Source: Tautonia sociabilis (GTDB taxonomy: Bacteria; Planctomycetota; Planctomycetia; Isosphaerales; Isosphaeraceae). Taken from it: a stretch of DNA of 64,000 nt. Made by a program: the position numbers and the translations under genes. Positions 13,827-23,387 of the stretch are shown piece after piece. The stretch spans positions 59,933 to 123,932 of the forward strand of contig NZ_RYZH01000013.1 in the NCBI RefSeq assembly GCF_003977685.1, read 5' to 3'. The notes beneath the pieces are model-generated. The model saw only the letters and a list, made by a program, of their open reading frames with translations, did not search any database and was not told where the DNA came from. Position 1 is the stretch's first letter, and each line of letters begins with the position of its first letter.

Positions 13827-16436
13827 TCAGCCCCCCAGGGCCTCCCGGGCGGCCTGGAGGGCGGTTTCGATCGCCTGGGGGATCTGGTCGGGCTTCTTGC
13901 CCCCGGCCTGGGCGAAGTCGGCCTTGCCGCCACCGCCGCCGCCGACCACCGGGGCGACCTGCTTGAGCCAGTTGCCGGCGTGTAGCCCGCGATCGACCAG
14001 GTCGGGCGTCAAGCCGGCGGCGAGGATCACCTTGCCATCGGCCTCGGTGATCAGCAGGGCGGCGAGGCCCGACTCGGCCTTGCGGCGGGCGACATCGATC
14101 AGCTGCCGCAGCTCTCCGGCGGCGACGCCAGGGACGGCGAGCGCGACGACCTTCGCGCCGCCGACCTCCTTCGCCTGGTTGAGCAACTCGTCGGCGGAAA
14201 CCTTCGGGGCCTCCCGTCGCTGGGCGGCCTGCTTCTTGAGCGTCTTGATCTCCTCGAGCAGCGCCTCGACGCGCTGAGCGACCTGCTGCGGGGGGACCTT
14301 CAGCGCGGCGGAGACGGCCCCCAGGGCCTCCTCCTCCTGGCGAATGTAGTCATAGGCGGCCTTGCCGGTGAGCGCGGAGATGCGGCGAGTGCCGGCGGAG
14401 ACGGACTCCTCCCCCACGATCTTGAACAGGCCGATCTGGCCGACCGAGTCGAGGTGCGTGCCGCCGCAGAGCTCCCGGGAGAACTCCCCCATCTCGACCA
14501 CTCGGACGACGTCGGGGTACTTCTCGCCGAAGAGGGCCATCGCACCGAGCTTCCGGGCGTCTTCCAGCGGCATCGTCCGCCATCGGATCGACTCGCCGAG
14601 GAGGATGCGGTCGTTGACCGTCTCCTCGATCCGTTTCAGCCGGTCGCGGCCGACGGCCTCGGGGTTGGAGAAGTCGAAGCGGAGCCGGTCGGGTTCGACC
14701 TTGGACCCGGCCTGCTGGGCGTGCTTTCCCAGGTGGGTATGCAGTGCATAATGCAGGACGTGGGTGGCCGAGTGGGCCCGGCGGATGGCCTCTCGGCGGG
14801 CGGCGTCGACGCGGGCGGTCGCTCGGGCGTTGACCGAGATGGTGCCGTCCTCGACGTGGCCAATGTGGAGGATGAAGCCGTGGTCGCGCTGGGTGTCCTC
14901 GACCCGGAACCGGAACCCGTCCCCTTCGATCGTGCCGATGTCGCCGACCTGGCCGCCCGACTCGCCGTAGAAGGGGGAGCGGTCCAAGACGAGGGCCACC
15001 GGGGCGGTCCCCCCGGCGACCTCGTTCTCGACGAGCTTGCCCTGGGCGAGGATGCCGATGACGGTGCCCTCGGCCTCGGTCGTCTCGTAGCCGAGGAAGG
15101 AGGTCCCCTCGTGGTGCTCCTGCTTCAGCGCGTCGAGGGGCCCGGTGGCGAAGACATCGGCGGCCTCGGTCGAGCCCCGGGAGATGCGGCCGTGCTCAGC
15201 GAGGTGGGCCTCGAATCCCTCGCGGTCGATCTTCAGATCCCGCTCGGCGCCGAGGCTCTCGACGATCTCGACGGGGATGCCGTAGGTGGCGTGCAAGCTG
15301 AAGGCGTCGTCTCCGCTGATCGTGTCGGAGCCGGCGGCCTCCGTCTTGCGGAAGACGTCGTCCATGAGCTTGATGCCGTTCTCCAGGTTGCGGAGGAACC
15401 GCTCCTCCTCCTCCCGGACGACGGTCTGAATCCGGGGGACGCTCTCCAGCAGCTCCGGATAGGGCCGCTTCATCACGTCGGCGACGACCGGGATGATCTC
15501 GAACAGGTACGGCTCGCGACGGCCCATGCGGTAGGCGTCGAGCACGGCTCGGCGGAGCAAGCGGCGGACGACATAGCCCTGCTTTTCCGGGCCGGGGCGG
15601 ACGTTCTCGAAGATGGTGAAGGTGAGGGCTCGGGCGTGGTCGGCGGCGCGGCGGATGCGAATGCCGTCGAGCGAGTCGGCATCATACCGCTTGCCGAGGA
15701 CCTCGGAGACGGCCTGCACCAGCGGGACGAAGATGTCGGTTTCGAAGTTCGTCTTCACCCCCTGGAGGCAGGAGGCGGCGCGTTCCAGGCCCATGCCGGT
15801 GTCGATGTTCTTGCTCGGCAGGGGTTCGAGCTGATTGGGCCCGACGCGGTTGAACTGGGTGAAGACGAGGTTCCAGATTTCGACCTCTCGGCCGTCGTCG
15901 TAGTGGTAGAAGATCTCCGAGCAGGGCCCGCAGACGCCGTTAGGGCCGTGGGTCGGGGCGCCGGCGGGCCAGAAGTTGTCGTCCTCTCCCATCCGGGTGA
16001 TGCGGTTGGCGGGGATCTTGACCTCGTTGTGCCAGATGTCGTACGCCTCGTCGTCGTCGAGGTAGACCGTGATCGTCAGGCGGTCGGCCGGGATCTTGAG
16101 GGTGTTGGTGAGGAACTCCCAGGCCCAGTGGATCGCCTCGCGCTTGAAGTAGTCACCGAAGGAGAAGTTGCCGAGCATCTCGAAGAACGTCATGTGGCGG
16201 CCGGTCTTGCCGACGTTCTCGATGTCTCCGGTGCGGATGCACTTCTGGCAGGTGGTGGCGCGCTTGAAGTTCGGGTCGCCCAGGCCCATGAACTCGCGCT
16301 TGAACTGGTTCATGCCGGCCGGGGTGAAGAGCACGGTCGGGTCGTCCCTGGGGACGAGCACATCGCTGGCCCGGCGCTCGCAGCCCTTGGAGGCGAAGAA
16401 GTCGAGGTAGGCGTCTCGGAGTTCGTCGGTGGTCAT
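13827..16436 (-). CDS. alaS: Alanyl-tRNA synthetase
   Basis: 869 residues, normal full length. Charges tRNA-Ala. N-terminal class II catalytic core (LFTPAGMNQFKREFMG, TCQKCIRTGDIENVG, HMTFFEMLGNFSFGDYFK), tRNA-recognition region, editing domain with HSATHVLHYALH and CGGTHLDSVGQIG zinc/editing motifs, then the C-terminal DHHA1-type region, where GGGGGGKADFAQAGG is the family Gly-rich motif. Start ATG 16436 matches the family beginning MTTDELRDAYLDFF. No odd residues noticed. Confidence 0.97.
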   Translation of the reverse strand: MTTDELRDAYLDFFASKGCERRASDVLVPRDDPTVLFTPAGMNQFKREFMGLGDPNFKRATTCQKCIRTGDIENVGKTGRHMTFFEMLGNFSFGDYFKREAIHWAWEFLTNTLKIPADRLTITVYLDDDEAYDIWHNEVKIPANRITRMGEDDNFWPAGAPTHGPNGVCGPCSEIFYHYDDGREVEIWNLVFTQFNRVGPNQLEPLPSKNIDTGMGLERAASCLQGVKTNFETDIFVPLVQAVSEVLGKRYDADSLDGIRIRRAADHARALTFTIFENVRPGPEKQGYVVRRLLRRAVLDAYRMGRREPYLFEIIPVVADVMKRPYPELLESVPRIQTVVREEEERFLRNLENGIKLMDDVFRKTEAAGSDTISGDDAFSLHATYGIPVEIVESLGAERDLKIDREGFEAHLAEHGRISRGSTEAADVFATGPLDALKQEHHEGTSFLGYETTEAEGTVIGILAQGKLVENEVAGGTAPVALVLDRSPFYGESGGQVGDIGTIEGDGFRFRVEDTQRDHGFILHIGHVEDGTISVNARATARVDAARREAIRRAHSATHVLHYALHTHLGKHAQQAGSKVEPDRLRFDFSNPEAVGRDRLKRIEETVNDRILLGESIRWRTMPLEDARKLGAMALFGEKYPDVVRVVEMGEFSRELCGGTHLDSVGQIGLFKIVGEESVSAGTRRISALTGKAAYDYIRQEEEALGAVSAALKVPPQQVAQRVEALLEEIKTLKKQAAQRREAPKVSADELLNQAKEVGGAKVVALAVPGVAAGELRQLIDVARRKAESGLAALLITEADGKVILAAGLTPDLVDRGLHAGNWLKQVAPVVGGGGGGKADFAQAGGKKPDQIPQAIETALQAAREALGG

Positions 16437-16656
16437 CGCGATGAGGGCTCTGGGCCGGGTTGGTCCGGGGCGGATGGGGAATCGCTCTCGGCGACGGGAA
16501 GGGGAGGAATCAGGAACGATCGGCGTCGGGAGCCTGTTGGCGATCGACCGCGTCGCGGGGCGATCGGTCGCGGCGCGTCGCGGCGCGTCGCCGCTTGCTC
16601 GCTCGATGGGTCCAGGATACCCGAAGCGGGAGCGGGCGGCAGCGTCCGAACCGGGG

Positions 16657-18138
16657 TCAGTCGTCGGCCTGCCCGCCCTCGGGGGGAATGGTGATCAGGC
16701 CTCGATCGGTGCCGAGCCGGACCGGCTTGCCGTCGAGCTCGGCGACAGCCTCCCGGAAGGCGCGAGGGGTGCGGATGGGCCTCCCCTCGACGCTGGAGAT
16801 GATCGACCCGGCCCGGAGCCCGGCCGCCTCGGCCGGAGTCTCCGGGGAGACCTCGATCACCGCGACGCCGCCCCGGGCCATCGCCAGCAGCAGGTCCTCC
16901 CGGGGGGAGGCGACGCTCGCGTAGTCGACTCGGAGGCCCCGCCAGGGTTCGGGGAGATTGGTGGCGATCACCTCGCCGACGACCGGGAACTTCGAGAGCA
17001 CAACCTCCTTGGTCAGGACCTCGTTGCCTCGTCGGATCGTCAGGACCGCCGGCTCGCCGACGGGCAGCGGGTTGACGGCCCGGACCAGGCCGTCGAAGTC
17101 CGAGACGGGCTGGTCGTTGACCCGGATGATCTGATCGCCCTGGAGCAGCCCCCCCTCGCCGGCGGGGGTCCCGGGCTGGACCTCCAGCACGACGTTCGAG
17201 GCCCCTCCGTTGCGATCGAGCGAGATTCCGAGGAAGCCGTACTCGACCTCTCTCCCCTCGATCAGGGCGTCCAGGGCGTGTCGGCCGAGTTCGTCCATGG
17301 GCATGGCGTAGCCGGCTCGGGGGTCGTAGCCGACGACGTTGGCCGAGGCGGTGGTGATCGCGATGAGCTCTCCCTTGAGGTTCACGACGGCGCCGCCGCT
17401 CATCCCGAGGTTGAGTTTCGAGTCGAGCTGGAAGAGCGTGGAGAAGTGCTGGAGCTGGGTCGCCTCGAGCTGGCCGAACTCATTGGGGGGGGGGATCAGG
17501 CGTCGGGCCGTGTTGGCGAGGATGCCGAAGCTGGCCGAGGCCCGGCCGTCCCGGGAGGCGTTGTGCGTGTTCCCCAGCGCCACGAGGAAGGTGCCAGGGC
17601 GGAGGCCGGAGGCGTCTCCGATCGGGATGGGCCTGAGCCCCGGAGCGCCGGGGATCTTGGCGACCGGCACGACCGGGGCGATGACCGCCAGGTCGCTCCT
17701 CGGGTCGGCGGCGAGGATCTCGGCCTCGATCGGGTCCAGGCCCGAGGCCCGGATGAAGAGGCGGGCGGCCCCCTCGACGACGTGATAGGCCGTCAGGATC
17801 TGCCCGTCCTCGCCGACCACGACGCCGGAGCCGAAGTCGAAGGAGGGGTAGTCGATGCTTTCCGGCCCGACGGCCCGGAGGCCGAAGGCGTCGATGACAA
17901 CGCCCTGAGTGCGGGGGTCGCCGACGGCCTGCGTCCGGTCCCGGCCCCGGACGGCGAGCGTGGTGCCGTTCTCGGAGCGGATGCGGTCGATGGTGACGAC
18001 GGAGGGGCGGGTCGCCTCGATCGCGTCGGTGACGGCCCGCTCCAGGGCGGAAACCACGTCCAACGGCTCCAGGCCGTCGTCGGCCGGGCCGGCCGCCGCG
18101 AGGATCGCGAGCATCACGGGGGGGAGCAGGTGGGTCAT
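16657..18138 (-). CDS. HtrA/Deg-like secreted serine protease with two PDZ domains
   Basis: 493 residues. An N-terminal hydrophobic stretch (LLPPVMLAILAAAGPA) suggests export. The trypsin-like domain has candidates for the triad: His in TAYHVVEG, Asp in DPRSDLAVI, Ser in LGMSGGAVV. The last motif is GMSGG rather than the usual GNSGG. Two PDZ domains follow (about 285-370 and 385-480), including GTPAGEGGLLQGDQIIRVND and PAEAAGLRAGSIISSVEG. HtrA proteins degrade or hold misfolded envelope proteins. Lies 150 bp downstream of recA on the same strand. Confidence 0.9.
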   Translation of the reverse strand: MTHLLPPVMLAILAAAGPADDGLEPLDVVSALERAVTDAIEATRPSVVTIDRIRSENGTTLAVRGRDRTQAVGDPRTQGVVIDAFGLRAVGPESIDYPSFDFGSGVVVGEDGQILTAYHVVEGAARLFIRASGLDPIEAEILAADPRSDLAVIAPVVPVAKIPGAPGLRPIPIGDASGLRPGTFLVALGNTHNASRDGRASASFGILANTARRLIPPPNEFGQLEATQLQHFSTLFQLDSKLNLGMSGGAVVNLKGELIAITTASANVVGYDPRAGYAMPMDELGRHALDALIEGREVEYGFLGISLDRNGGASNVVLEVQPGTPAGEGGLLQGDQIIRVNDQPVSDFDGLVRAVNPLPVGEPAVLTIRRGNEVLTKEVVLSKFPVVGEVIATNLPEPWRGLRVDYASVASPREDLLLAMARGGVAVIEVSPETPAEAAGLRAGSIISSVEGRPIRTPRAFREAVAELDGKPVRLGTDRGLITIPPEGGQADD

Positions 18139-18248
18139 CGTGCGGTCCGGGTCGGCAGGGGGTCCGGGGCTCGATCGAGCGGCGCTACGGGGAGGGCGAC
18201 CTCACCATTCTCCCCGAGCGATCCGGGATCCACAAGACGACCGGAGGC

Positions 18249-18272
18249 CGCCCTCGCCCGATGACGAGGGCG
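18249..18272 (-). terminator. Hairpin after recA
   Basis: CGCCCTCG, 8-base loop, CGAGGGCG, a perfect 8-bp stem 17 nt past the recA stop, before the protease gene. No T-run, so a weak candidate. Confidence 0.4.
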
Positions 18273-18288
18273 CCCGGCAAAGGGCCGA

Positions 18289-19398
18289 TCAACTGTCCTC
18301 GAACGCGTCCTCCTCCTCGTCGGCCAGCTCTCCGTTGCTGCCAACGGAGGCGAAGTGATCGTCCCCGGCGCCACGCTTGGCCAGGATCTTCGCGGTGATC
18401 TCGTCGGCCAGCAGCGGATTATCCCGGAGGAACTGCTTGGCGTTCTCACGCCCCTGGCCGAGCCGGATGTCGCCGTAGTTGAACCAGGAGCCGGACTTCT
18501 CGACGATCTTGTCGGCGATCGCCAGGTCCATCAGGTCCCCCTCTCGACTGATGCCGTGGTCGTACATCATGTCGAACTCGCAGACGCGGAAGGGGGGGGC
18601 CACCTTGTTCTTGACCACCTTCACCTTCACTCGGCTGCCGACGACGTCCTCGCCGTCCTTCACCGAGCCGATCCGGCGGACGTCGATTCGGCAGGAGCTG
18701 TAGAACTTCAACGCCCGGCCCCCCGGCGTCGTCTCGGGGCTGCCGAACATGACGCCGATCTTCTCCCGGATCTGGTTGATGAAGATCAGGACGCACTTCG
18801 ACCGCGAGACGGCCCCCGTCAGCTTCCGGAGCGCCTGGCTCATCAACCGGGCCTGGACGCCAACGAAACTGTCGCCGATCTCCCCCTCGATCTCGGCCTT
18901 GGGCACGAGGGCGGCGACCGAGTCGACCACGATCACGTCCAGGGCGTTGGACATGACCAGCATCTCGGCGACCTGCAACGCCTCCTCGGCCGAACTGGGC
19001 TGGTTGATCAGCAGGTTCTCAATGTCGACGCCCAGCTTCTTGCACCACGACGGGTCGAGCGCGTGCTCGGCGTCGATCACCGCCGCGACCCCTCCCTCCT
19101 TCTGGGCGCTGGCCACGCTGTGCAGGGCGATTGTTGTCTTGCCGCTCGACTCCGGCCCGAACAGCTCGATGATTCGGCCGCGCGGCAGGCCCTTGCCCCC
19201 CAGGGCGAGGTCGAGCGACAGGGCCCCGGTCGAGATCCCCTCGACATTCAGGTGGCTCTGCTCGCCCAGCTTCATGATCGCGCCGGCGCCGAAGGTCTTC
19301 TCAATCTGGCTGAGCGTGGTGTTCAGCGCCTTCTGCTCGGCGGATGCCGACGACGCCTTCGTCTCCGCCGCCGCACTCGCACTCGACTTCCGGGCCAC
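18289..19398 (-). CDS. recA: Recombinase RecA
   Basis: 369 residues. ATP-dependent strand-exchange protein and SOS coprotease. Walker A GPESSGKT is at residues 81-88, Walker [11 protein letters not shown], the L1/L2 DNA-binding region ([21 protein letters not shown]), and an acidic C-terminal tail ([10 protein letters not shown]). I start at GTG 19398, which has GGGGAGG seven bases upstream; the GTG at 19452 overlaps the predicted transcription start region. The N-terminus before the core is Ala/Ser/Lys-rich. No LexA-type operator was recognised. Confidence 0.97.
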   Translation of the reverse strand: MARKSSASAAAETKASSASAEQKALNTTLSQIEKTFGAGAIMKLGEQSHLNVEGISTGALSLDLALGGKGLPRGRIIELFGPESSGKTTIALHSVASAQKEGGVAAVIDAEHALDPSWCKKLGVDIENLLINQPSSAEEALQVAEMLVMSNALDVIVVDSVAALVPKAEIEGEIGDSFVGVQARLMSQALRKLTGAVSRSKCVLIFINQIREKIGVMFGSPETTPGGRALKFYSSCRIDVRRIGSVKDGEDVVGSRVKVKVVKNKVAPPFRVCEFDMMYDHGISREGDLMDLAIADKIVEKSGSWFNYGDIRLGQGRENAKQFLRDNPLLADEITAKILAKRGAGDDHFASVGSNGELADEEEDAFEDS

Positions 19399-19453
19399 GG
19401 CAACGCCTCCCCTCGGGACCACTTCGGGCCTCGTTCCTGTACGCAAGCACACT

Positions 19454-19483
19454 AGTCTAACGCATTGCCGAGGGCGGAGTCAA
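19454..19483 (-). promoter_or_regulatory. recA promoter
   Basis: On minus: TTGACT (19483-19478), 18-bp spacer, TAGACT (19459-19454); 5/6 and 4/6 to sigma70 consensus. Its -35 overlaps the end of thpR. It predicts a leader of about 50 nt before GTG 19398. Confidence 0.65.
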
Positions 19484-20112
19484 GGCGATGATCCGGTCGG
19501 GCCCAGCCCCGCCGATCTCAGGACGGTGTGGTTCGGCCCTCTCGGGGTGAGCACCGAGGCCATCAACTCGGCCGAAGCGACTGGCAGCGGGCCGGCCTTC
19601 CAATCGCGATGGCGGGAGCAGATCGTCTCCAGATCGGGGCTCGGGCCTCGGCCGGGCTTCGCCCGAGCGAGGGTGACGTGGGGATGGAAGCGATCGTCGG
19701 CGGGGGGGTGGCCGGCGCTGCTGGCGGCCCGGACGACGGCCCGGCGGAGGCCGTCGAGGTGGGGGAGGAACTCGCCGATGACTCCTGCCCAGAGGACCCG
19801 GGCGCGTCGGGGAGAGGGGAAGGCGCCGAGGCCCTGGACAAGAATCTCGAAGGGGTGCACGCCGGAGAGCTCCTTGACCAGAGCGTCGCCGATCTGGTCG
19901 AGGTCGCGGGTGGGCACGTCGCCGAGGAAGGCGATCGTGAGGTGGAGCTGAGCCGAGGAGGTCCATGAGAGGCCGGGCAGCTCGCCCCGAAGCGCGCCTT
20001 GCAGGCGTTCGAGGGCGAGCCGAGTCGGCTCGGGAAGGGCGACGGCGATGAATGCTCGGGTCATGCCGGCCATCGGTCGCCTCGATCCGGGAGGGGCCTG
20101 AATCGGGATCAC
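19480..20112 (-). CDS. thpR: RNA 2',3'-cyclic phosphodiesterase (2H family)
   Basis: 210 residues, or 194 from the internal ATG at 20064. Opens 2',3'-cyclic phosphates on RNA. The two diagnostic HxTx motifs are present (HLTI near 57 and HVTL near 145), with the N-terminal FIAVALPE start typical of ThpR/LigT. The GTG at 20112 overlaps the TGA of the PfkB gene (GTGA), suggesting coupled translation and favouring that start; MTRAFIAVALPE at 20064 fits the family length better. Confidence 0.9.
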   Translation of the reverse strand: MIPIQAPPGSRRPMAGMTRAFIAVALPEPTRLALERLQGALRGELPGLSWTSSAQLHLTIAFLGDVPTRDLDQIGDALVKELSGVHPFEILVQGLGAFPSPRRARVLWAGVIGEFLPHLDGLRRAVVRAASSAGHPPADDRFHPHVTLARAKPGRGPSPDLETICSRHRDWKAGPLPVASAELMASVLTPRGPNHTVLRSAGLGPTGSSP

Positions 20113-21086
20113 CCCGAGACGGCGTGGCCGTCGAGTAGGGCGTCGACCTCGTCGGACGGGCCGAAGTTGGCCCGATAGCGTTGCACGAACTGCTCGATCG
20201 TGTAGGAGTGTTCTTGCGGCCCCATGCGCTCGACGGCATGGACGGCCGCCAGTGCGGCGATTCTTCCGGCGGTTTCCCAGGAGAAACCACGGGCCATCCC
20301 GGTGATGAGCCCGGCTCGGAAGGCGTCGCCGGCGCCGGTGGGGTCGACGACCTGCTCGGGCTTGGCGGCTGGGATCTCGTAGGTCGTGCCGTCGGCCACG
20401 ATGGTGGCGCCGGCCTCTCCTCGGGTGACGACGGTGATCGGCACTCGGTCGTGCAGCTCCCCTTCGGCGACGCCGAGCTTCTCGGCCATCATGCCGAACT
20501 CGTAGTCGTTCCCGATGAGGATCTTGGCCCCCTTGCAGCCTTCCTCGAACTCCTCCTTGGACATGCGGGGGAGCTGCATCGAGGGGTCATACAGGTAGGG
20601 GATGCCGCGCTCGGTGCACTCGGCGGCGTATCGAGCCATCGCCTTCGGGTCGTTCGGGGCGATGACGACGAGGTCCCGCGGCGAGGCCCCCACGTCGACC
20701 GGGGAGACCGAGGCGGCGTGCGACATCGCCCCGGGGTAGAAGGCGGTGATCTGGTTATCCTGCAAGTCGTTGTTGATGAAGCAGGAGGAGGTGAACTCGC
20801 CGGAAATCGGACGGATGCCGGAGAGGTCGACGCCGTGCCGCTCCAGCCACTGGCGGTACTCGCCGAAGTCCTCGCCGACGGCGCCGACGAGCACGGGGCG
20901 GTTCCCCAGCAGAGCGAGGTTGAACGCGATATTCGCCCCGGTGCCGCCGCGCTGGCGCTTCAGGGAGTCCACCAGGAAGGACACGCTCAGGACGTGCATC
21001 TTCTCCGGGAGAATATGTTCCCGGAACTTCCCGGGGAAGACCATGATGTAGTCGTAGGCGATCGACCCGGTGACGAACGTTCGCAT
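20109..21086 (-). CDS. PfkB-family carbohydrate or nucleoside kinase
   Basis: 325 residues. Ribokinase fold: N-terminal TGSIAYDYIM, the substrate-side GGTGANIAFNLALLG, and the C-terminal signature VDPTGAGDAFRAGL with the catalytic Asp. Members phosphorylate ribose, adenosine, fructose or similar; the sequence resembles adenosine-kinase-like bacterial members, but the substrate is open. Four-base overlap with thpR. Confidence 0.9.
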   Translation of the reverse strand: MRTFVTGSIAYDYIMVFPGKFREHILPEKMHVLSVSFLVDSLKRQRGGTGANIAFNLALLGNRPVLVGAVGEDFGEYRQWLERHGVDLSGIRPISGEFTSSCFINNDLQDNQITAFYPGAMSHAASVSPVDVGASPRDLVVIAPNDPKAMARYAAECTERGIPYLYDPSMQLPRMSKEEFEEGCKGAKILIGNDYEFGMMAEKLGVAEGELHDRVPITVVTRGEAGATIVADGTTYEIPAAKPEQVVDPTGAGDAFRAGLITGMARGFSWETAGRIAALAAVHAVERMGPQEHSYTIEQFVQRYRANFGPSDEVDALLDGHAVSG

Positions 21087-21128
21087 GGGATCCGGAATTC
21101 CTCGGGGCGTCGTGTCGGAGCGGAGCGG

Positions 21129-21575
21129 TCAGAACGGGAACGGTTGGATGACAGGGGACACGTTGGCGAGCCATCGCTTGAGCCCGGCGGAGGGGGTGGG
21201 GCTGTCCTCGTTCTCATCCGCAACGAGCCCGTCGGGCAGGAGGACGACGCCGAGGCGAAGGCCCTCGTCGAGGAGCCGCTTCCCCTCGAACGATGAGAGT
21301 TCGAGGGATTGGGGCCGACCTTCCGAATCTCGGTAGGAGACGAGGAGAGGAGCCTCCTCCGAGGCGAGGGCGTCGAGCGTCAGCCGGCCGCCGTCGGCCA
21401 GGGTCGGGACCGAGCGCTGGCGATCAGGAGTTCCGACCGACAGGGCACGGATCGGATGGCCGGTTCGATTCTCAATGACGACCTGGACCCGAGGCCCTCG
21501 CCAGATCCGAAGACCCGACTCCAGGGCGATCAGAACGAAGAGGAGGGCGAGCGGGAGAACCCATCGGCTTCGCAT
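21129..21575 (-). CDS. Small unknown secreted or membrane-anchored protein
   Basis: 148 residues. One N-terminal hydrophobic helix (WVLPLALLFVLIALESGLRI) with a short basic start, then a beta-rich soluble part (VQVVIENRTGHPIRALSVGT). No catalytic motif. Start ATG 21575. It sits 42 bp before the PfkB gene and 52 bp after gltX on the same strand. Confidence 0.65.
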   Translation of the reverse strand: MRSRWVLPLALLFVLIALESGLRIWRGPRVQVVIENRTGHPIRALSVGTPDRQRSVPTLADGGRLTLDALASEEAPLLVSYRDSEGRPQSLELSSFEGKRLLDEGLRLGVVLLPDGLVADENEDSPTPSAGLKRWLANVSPVIQPFPF

Positions 21576-21627
21576 CGGTCGCCTCGCGGCCTGGGGCCGG
21601 ATCGGCCTCGGGGGCGGTGACTCACTC

Positions 21628-23178
21628 TCACGATGAGGACTCGGCGAGCATCCTTCGGGTCTGCGCGATCCTCCGGATGCAGGACTCCCGGCCCAGGATC
21701 ACCAGGCAATCGTACAGACCGGGGCCGACTCCCTGGCCGGTCGTGGCCACTCGGACGGCGTTGACCACCTTGCCGATCCCCTCCCCCCGGGACTCGGCGT
21801 AGGACTTGATCCGGTCCTCCAGCGTTGCCAAGTCGAACGGCTCGACCTCGGCGAGCAGCGCCTCGATGTCGGCGAGGATCTCGGGGACCCCCTCCTTCTT
21901 CAGCCGCTTCTTCACCGCGTCGGGATCGTAGGTCAGCTCCTCGGTAAAGAAGTAGCGCGCGAGCTTGACGATGTCGGAGGCGAGCTTGAGCCGGTCGCCG
22001 AGCGCCTCGATGACGGCCTTGAAGCGGTCGGCCTCCGCGTCGGAGACTTCGGCGGGTTCCCGCAGGAAGGGGAGGATCTCCTGGTCCTCGGCCGACGCCG
22101 GGTACTCCTTGCGGTCCTTGCGGCCGCGATCGTAGGCGGTCCAGGCGTCGGCGTGATGGATGTAAGGGGCGGTGAGCCGGACCTTGCGGTCGAGGTCGGC
22201 GGTCTTCATCCACTCGCCCTGGATCCAGTAGAGCTTGTCGGGGTCGTGGCTGGCGGGAGAGCTGTTCACGCGGTCGAGCGTGAACTTCTCGATCAGCTCG
22301 GCTTTCGAGAAGATCTCGGAGGAATCATCGTAACTCCAGCCGAGGCGGGCGAGGTAGTTGAGCATCCCCTCCGGCAGATAGCCGTCGTTGATGAACTCGT
22401 GCAGCCCGACGGCGCCGTCTCGCTTCGACAGTTTCTTCTTCGACCCGGGGGCGGCCACATAGGGGACGTGGGCGAAGGTTGGCAGCGGGTAGCCGAGCGC
22501 CTCGAAGAGGAGGAGCTGGGGGAAGGTGTTCGAGAGGTGCTCCTCGGCCCGGACGACGTGGGTGATCCGCATCTCCGCGTCGTCGACGACCGACGCGAAG
22601 TTGTACAGTGGAGAGCCGTCGGGACGGACGATGACGAAGTCGGACACCTCGTCGGTTTTCATCTCGACGCGGCCCTTGATCTGGTCGTCGAGGACCAGCG
22701 TGCGGCCGGGGGGGACCTCGAAGCGGAGGGCGAAGGGGCGGCCCTCGGCCTCGTACTGGGAGAGCTGGGCGTTCGTCAGGGGCTTGCGGCGGAAGCGATA
22801 GGCCCGCTTCTCGGCCTCGGCGGCGGCCTTGTCGGCGGCGCGTTCGGCCTCGGTGGAGTAGTCTCGGTACACGACGCCGGCGGCCATGAGCTTCTGGACG
22901 GCGTCCTGATAGAGCTGGCCGCGTTGCGACTGGAAGTACGGCCCGTGCTCGCCGCCGACCTCGGGACCTTCGTCCCAGTCCATGCCCAGCCAGCGGAAGC
23001 CGTCGAGGATGAGCGAGACGGCCCGATCGACGTGACGCTGCTGGTCCGTGTCGTCGATCCGGAGGATGAACCGGCCGCCGTGGTGCCGGGCGAGCAGCCA
23101 GTTGAACAGGGCCGTGCGGACCCCTCCGATGTGAAGGAAGCCGGTCGGGCTGGGAGCGAATCGGGTCCGGACGCTCAT
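21628..23178 (-). CDS. gltX: Glutamyl-tRNA synthetase
   Basis: 516 residues. Class I synthetase charging tRNA-Glu (possibly also tRNA-Gln). HIGH-type motif APSPTGFLHIGGVRTAL at the N-terminus, DDTD, and KMSKS-type KKLSKRDG near residue 250. The C-terminal anticodon-binding domain follows. Start at ATG 23178 (MSVRTRFAPSPTG) rather than the in-frame ATG 11 codons earlier. Confidence 0.96.
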   Translation of the reverse strand: MSVRTRFAPSPTGFLHIGGVRTALFNWLLARHHGGRFILRIDDTDQQRHVDRAVSLILDGFRWLGMDWDEGPEVGGEHGPYFQSQRGQLYQDAVQKLMAAGVVYRDYSTEAERAADKAAAEAEKRAYRFRRKPLTNAQLSQYEAEGRPFALRFEVPPGRTLVLDDQIKGRVEMKTDEVSDFVIVRPDGSPLYNFASVVDDAEMRITHVVRAEEHLSNTFPQLLLFEALGYPLPTFAHVPYVAAPGSKKKLSKRDGAVGLHEFINDGYLPEGMLNYLARLGWSYDDSSEIFSKAELIEKFTLDRVNSSPASHDPDKLYWIQGEWMKTADLDRKVRLTAPYIHHADAWTAYDRGRKDRKEYPASAEDQEILPFLREPAEVSDAEADRFKAVIEALGDRLKLASDIVKLARYFFTEELTYDPDAVKKRLKKEGVPEILADIEALLAEVEPFDLATLEDRIKSYAESRGEGIGKVVNAVRVATTGQGVGPGLYDCLVILGRESCIRRIAQTRRMLAESSS

Positions 23179-23301
23179 GGAGGGCCGTGCTGCGCTGCGG
23201 GATCGGAACAAGGCTGGGGATCGTCAACGCGACGAAGGTAGGCACCAACTTAGGGTTGCGGCCGTCGCCTTGTCAACCGCGACCGAGCCCTCACCCAGTT
23301 G

Positions 23302-23330
23302 TTGCCGAGCCCTCGCCCCGAGGCCATAAT
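23302..23330 (+). promoter_or_regulatory. Putative promoter of eboE
   Basis: TTGCCG (23302-23307), 17-bp spacer, CATAAT (23325-23330, 5/6). Lies 57 bp before the eboE ATG. Similar CATAAT boxes occur at 25376 (before eboF), 35145 and 63960. Confidence 0.5.
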
Positions 23331-23387
23331 GGCGCTCCTCCCGTCCCCCGCCATCCAACACCCACCGCCCGACCGCACGAGGCTCCG

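Noticed and set aside
14454..16694. 746-codon open frame on plus
   Set aside because: Antisense to alaS, whose domains are complete.
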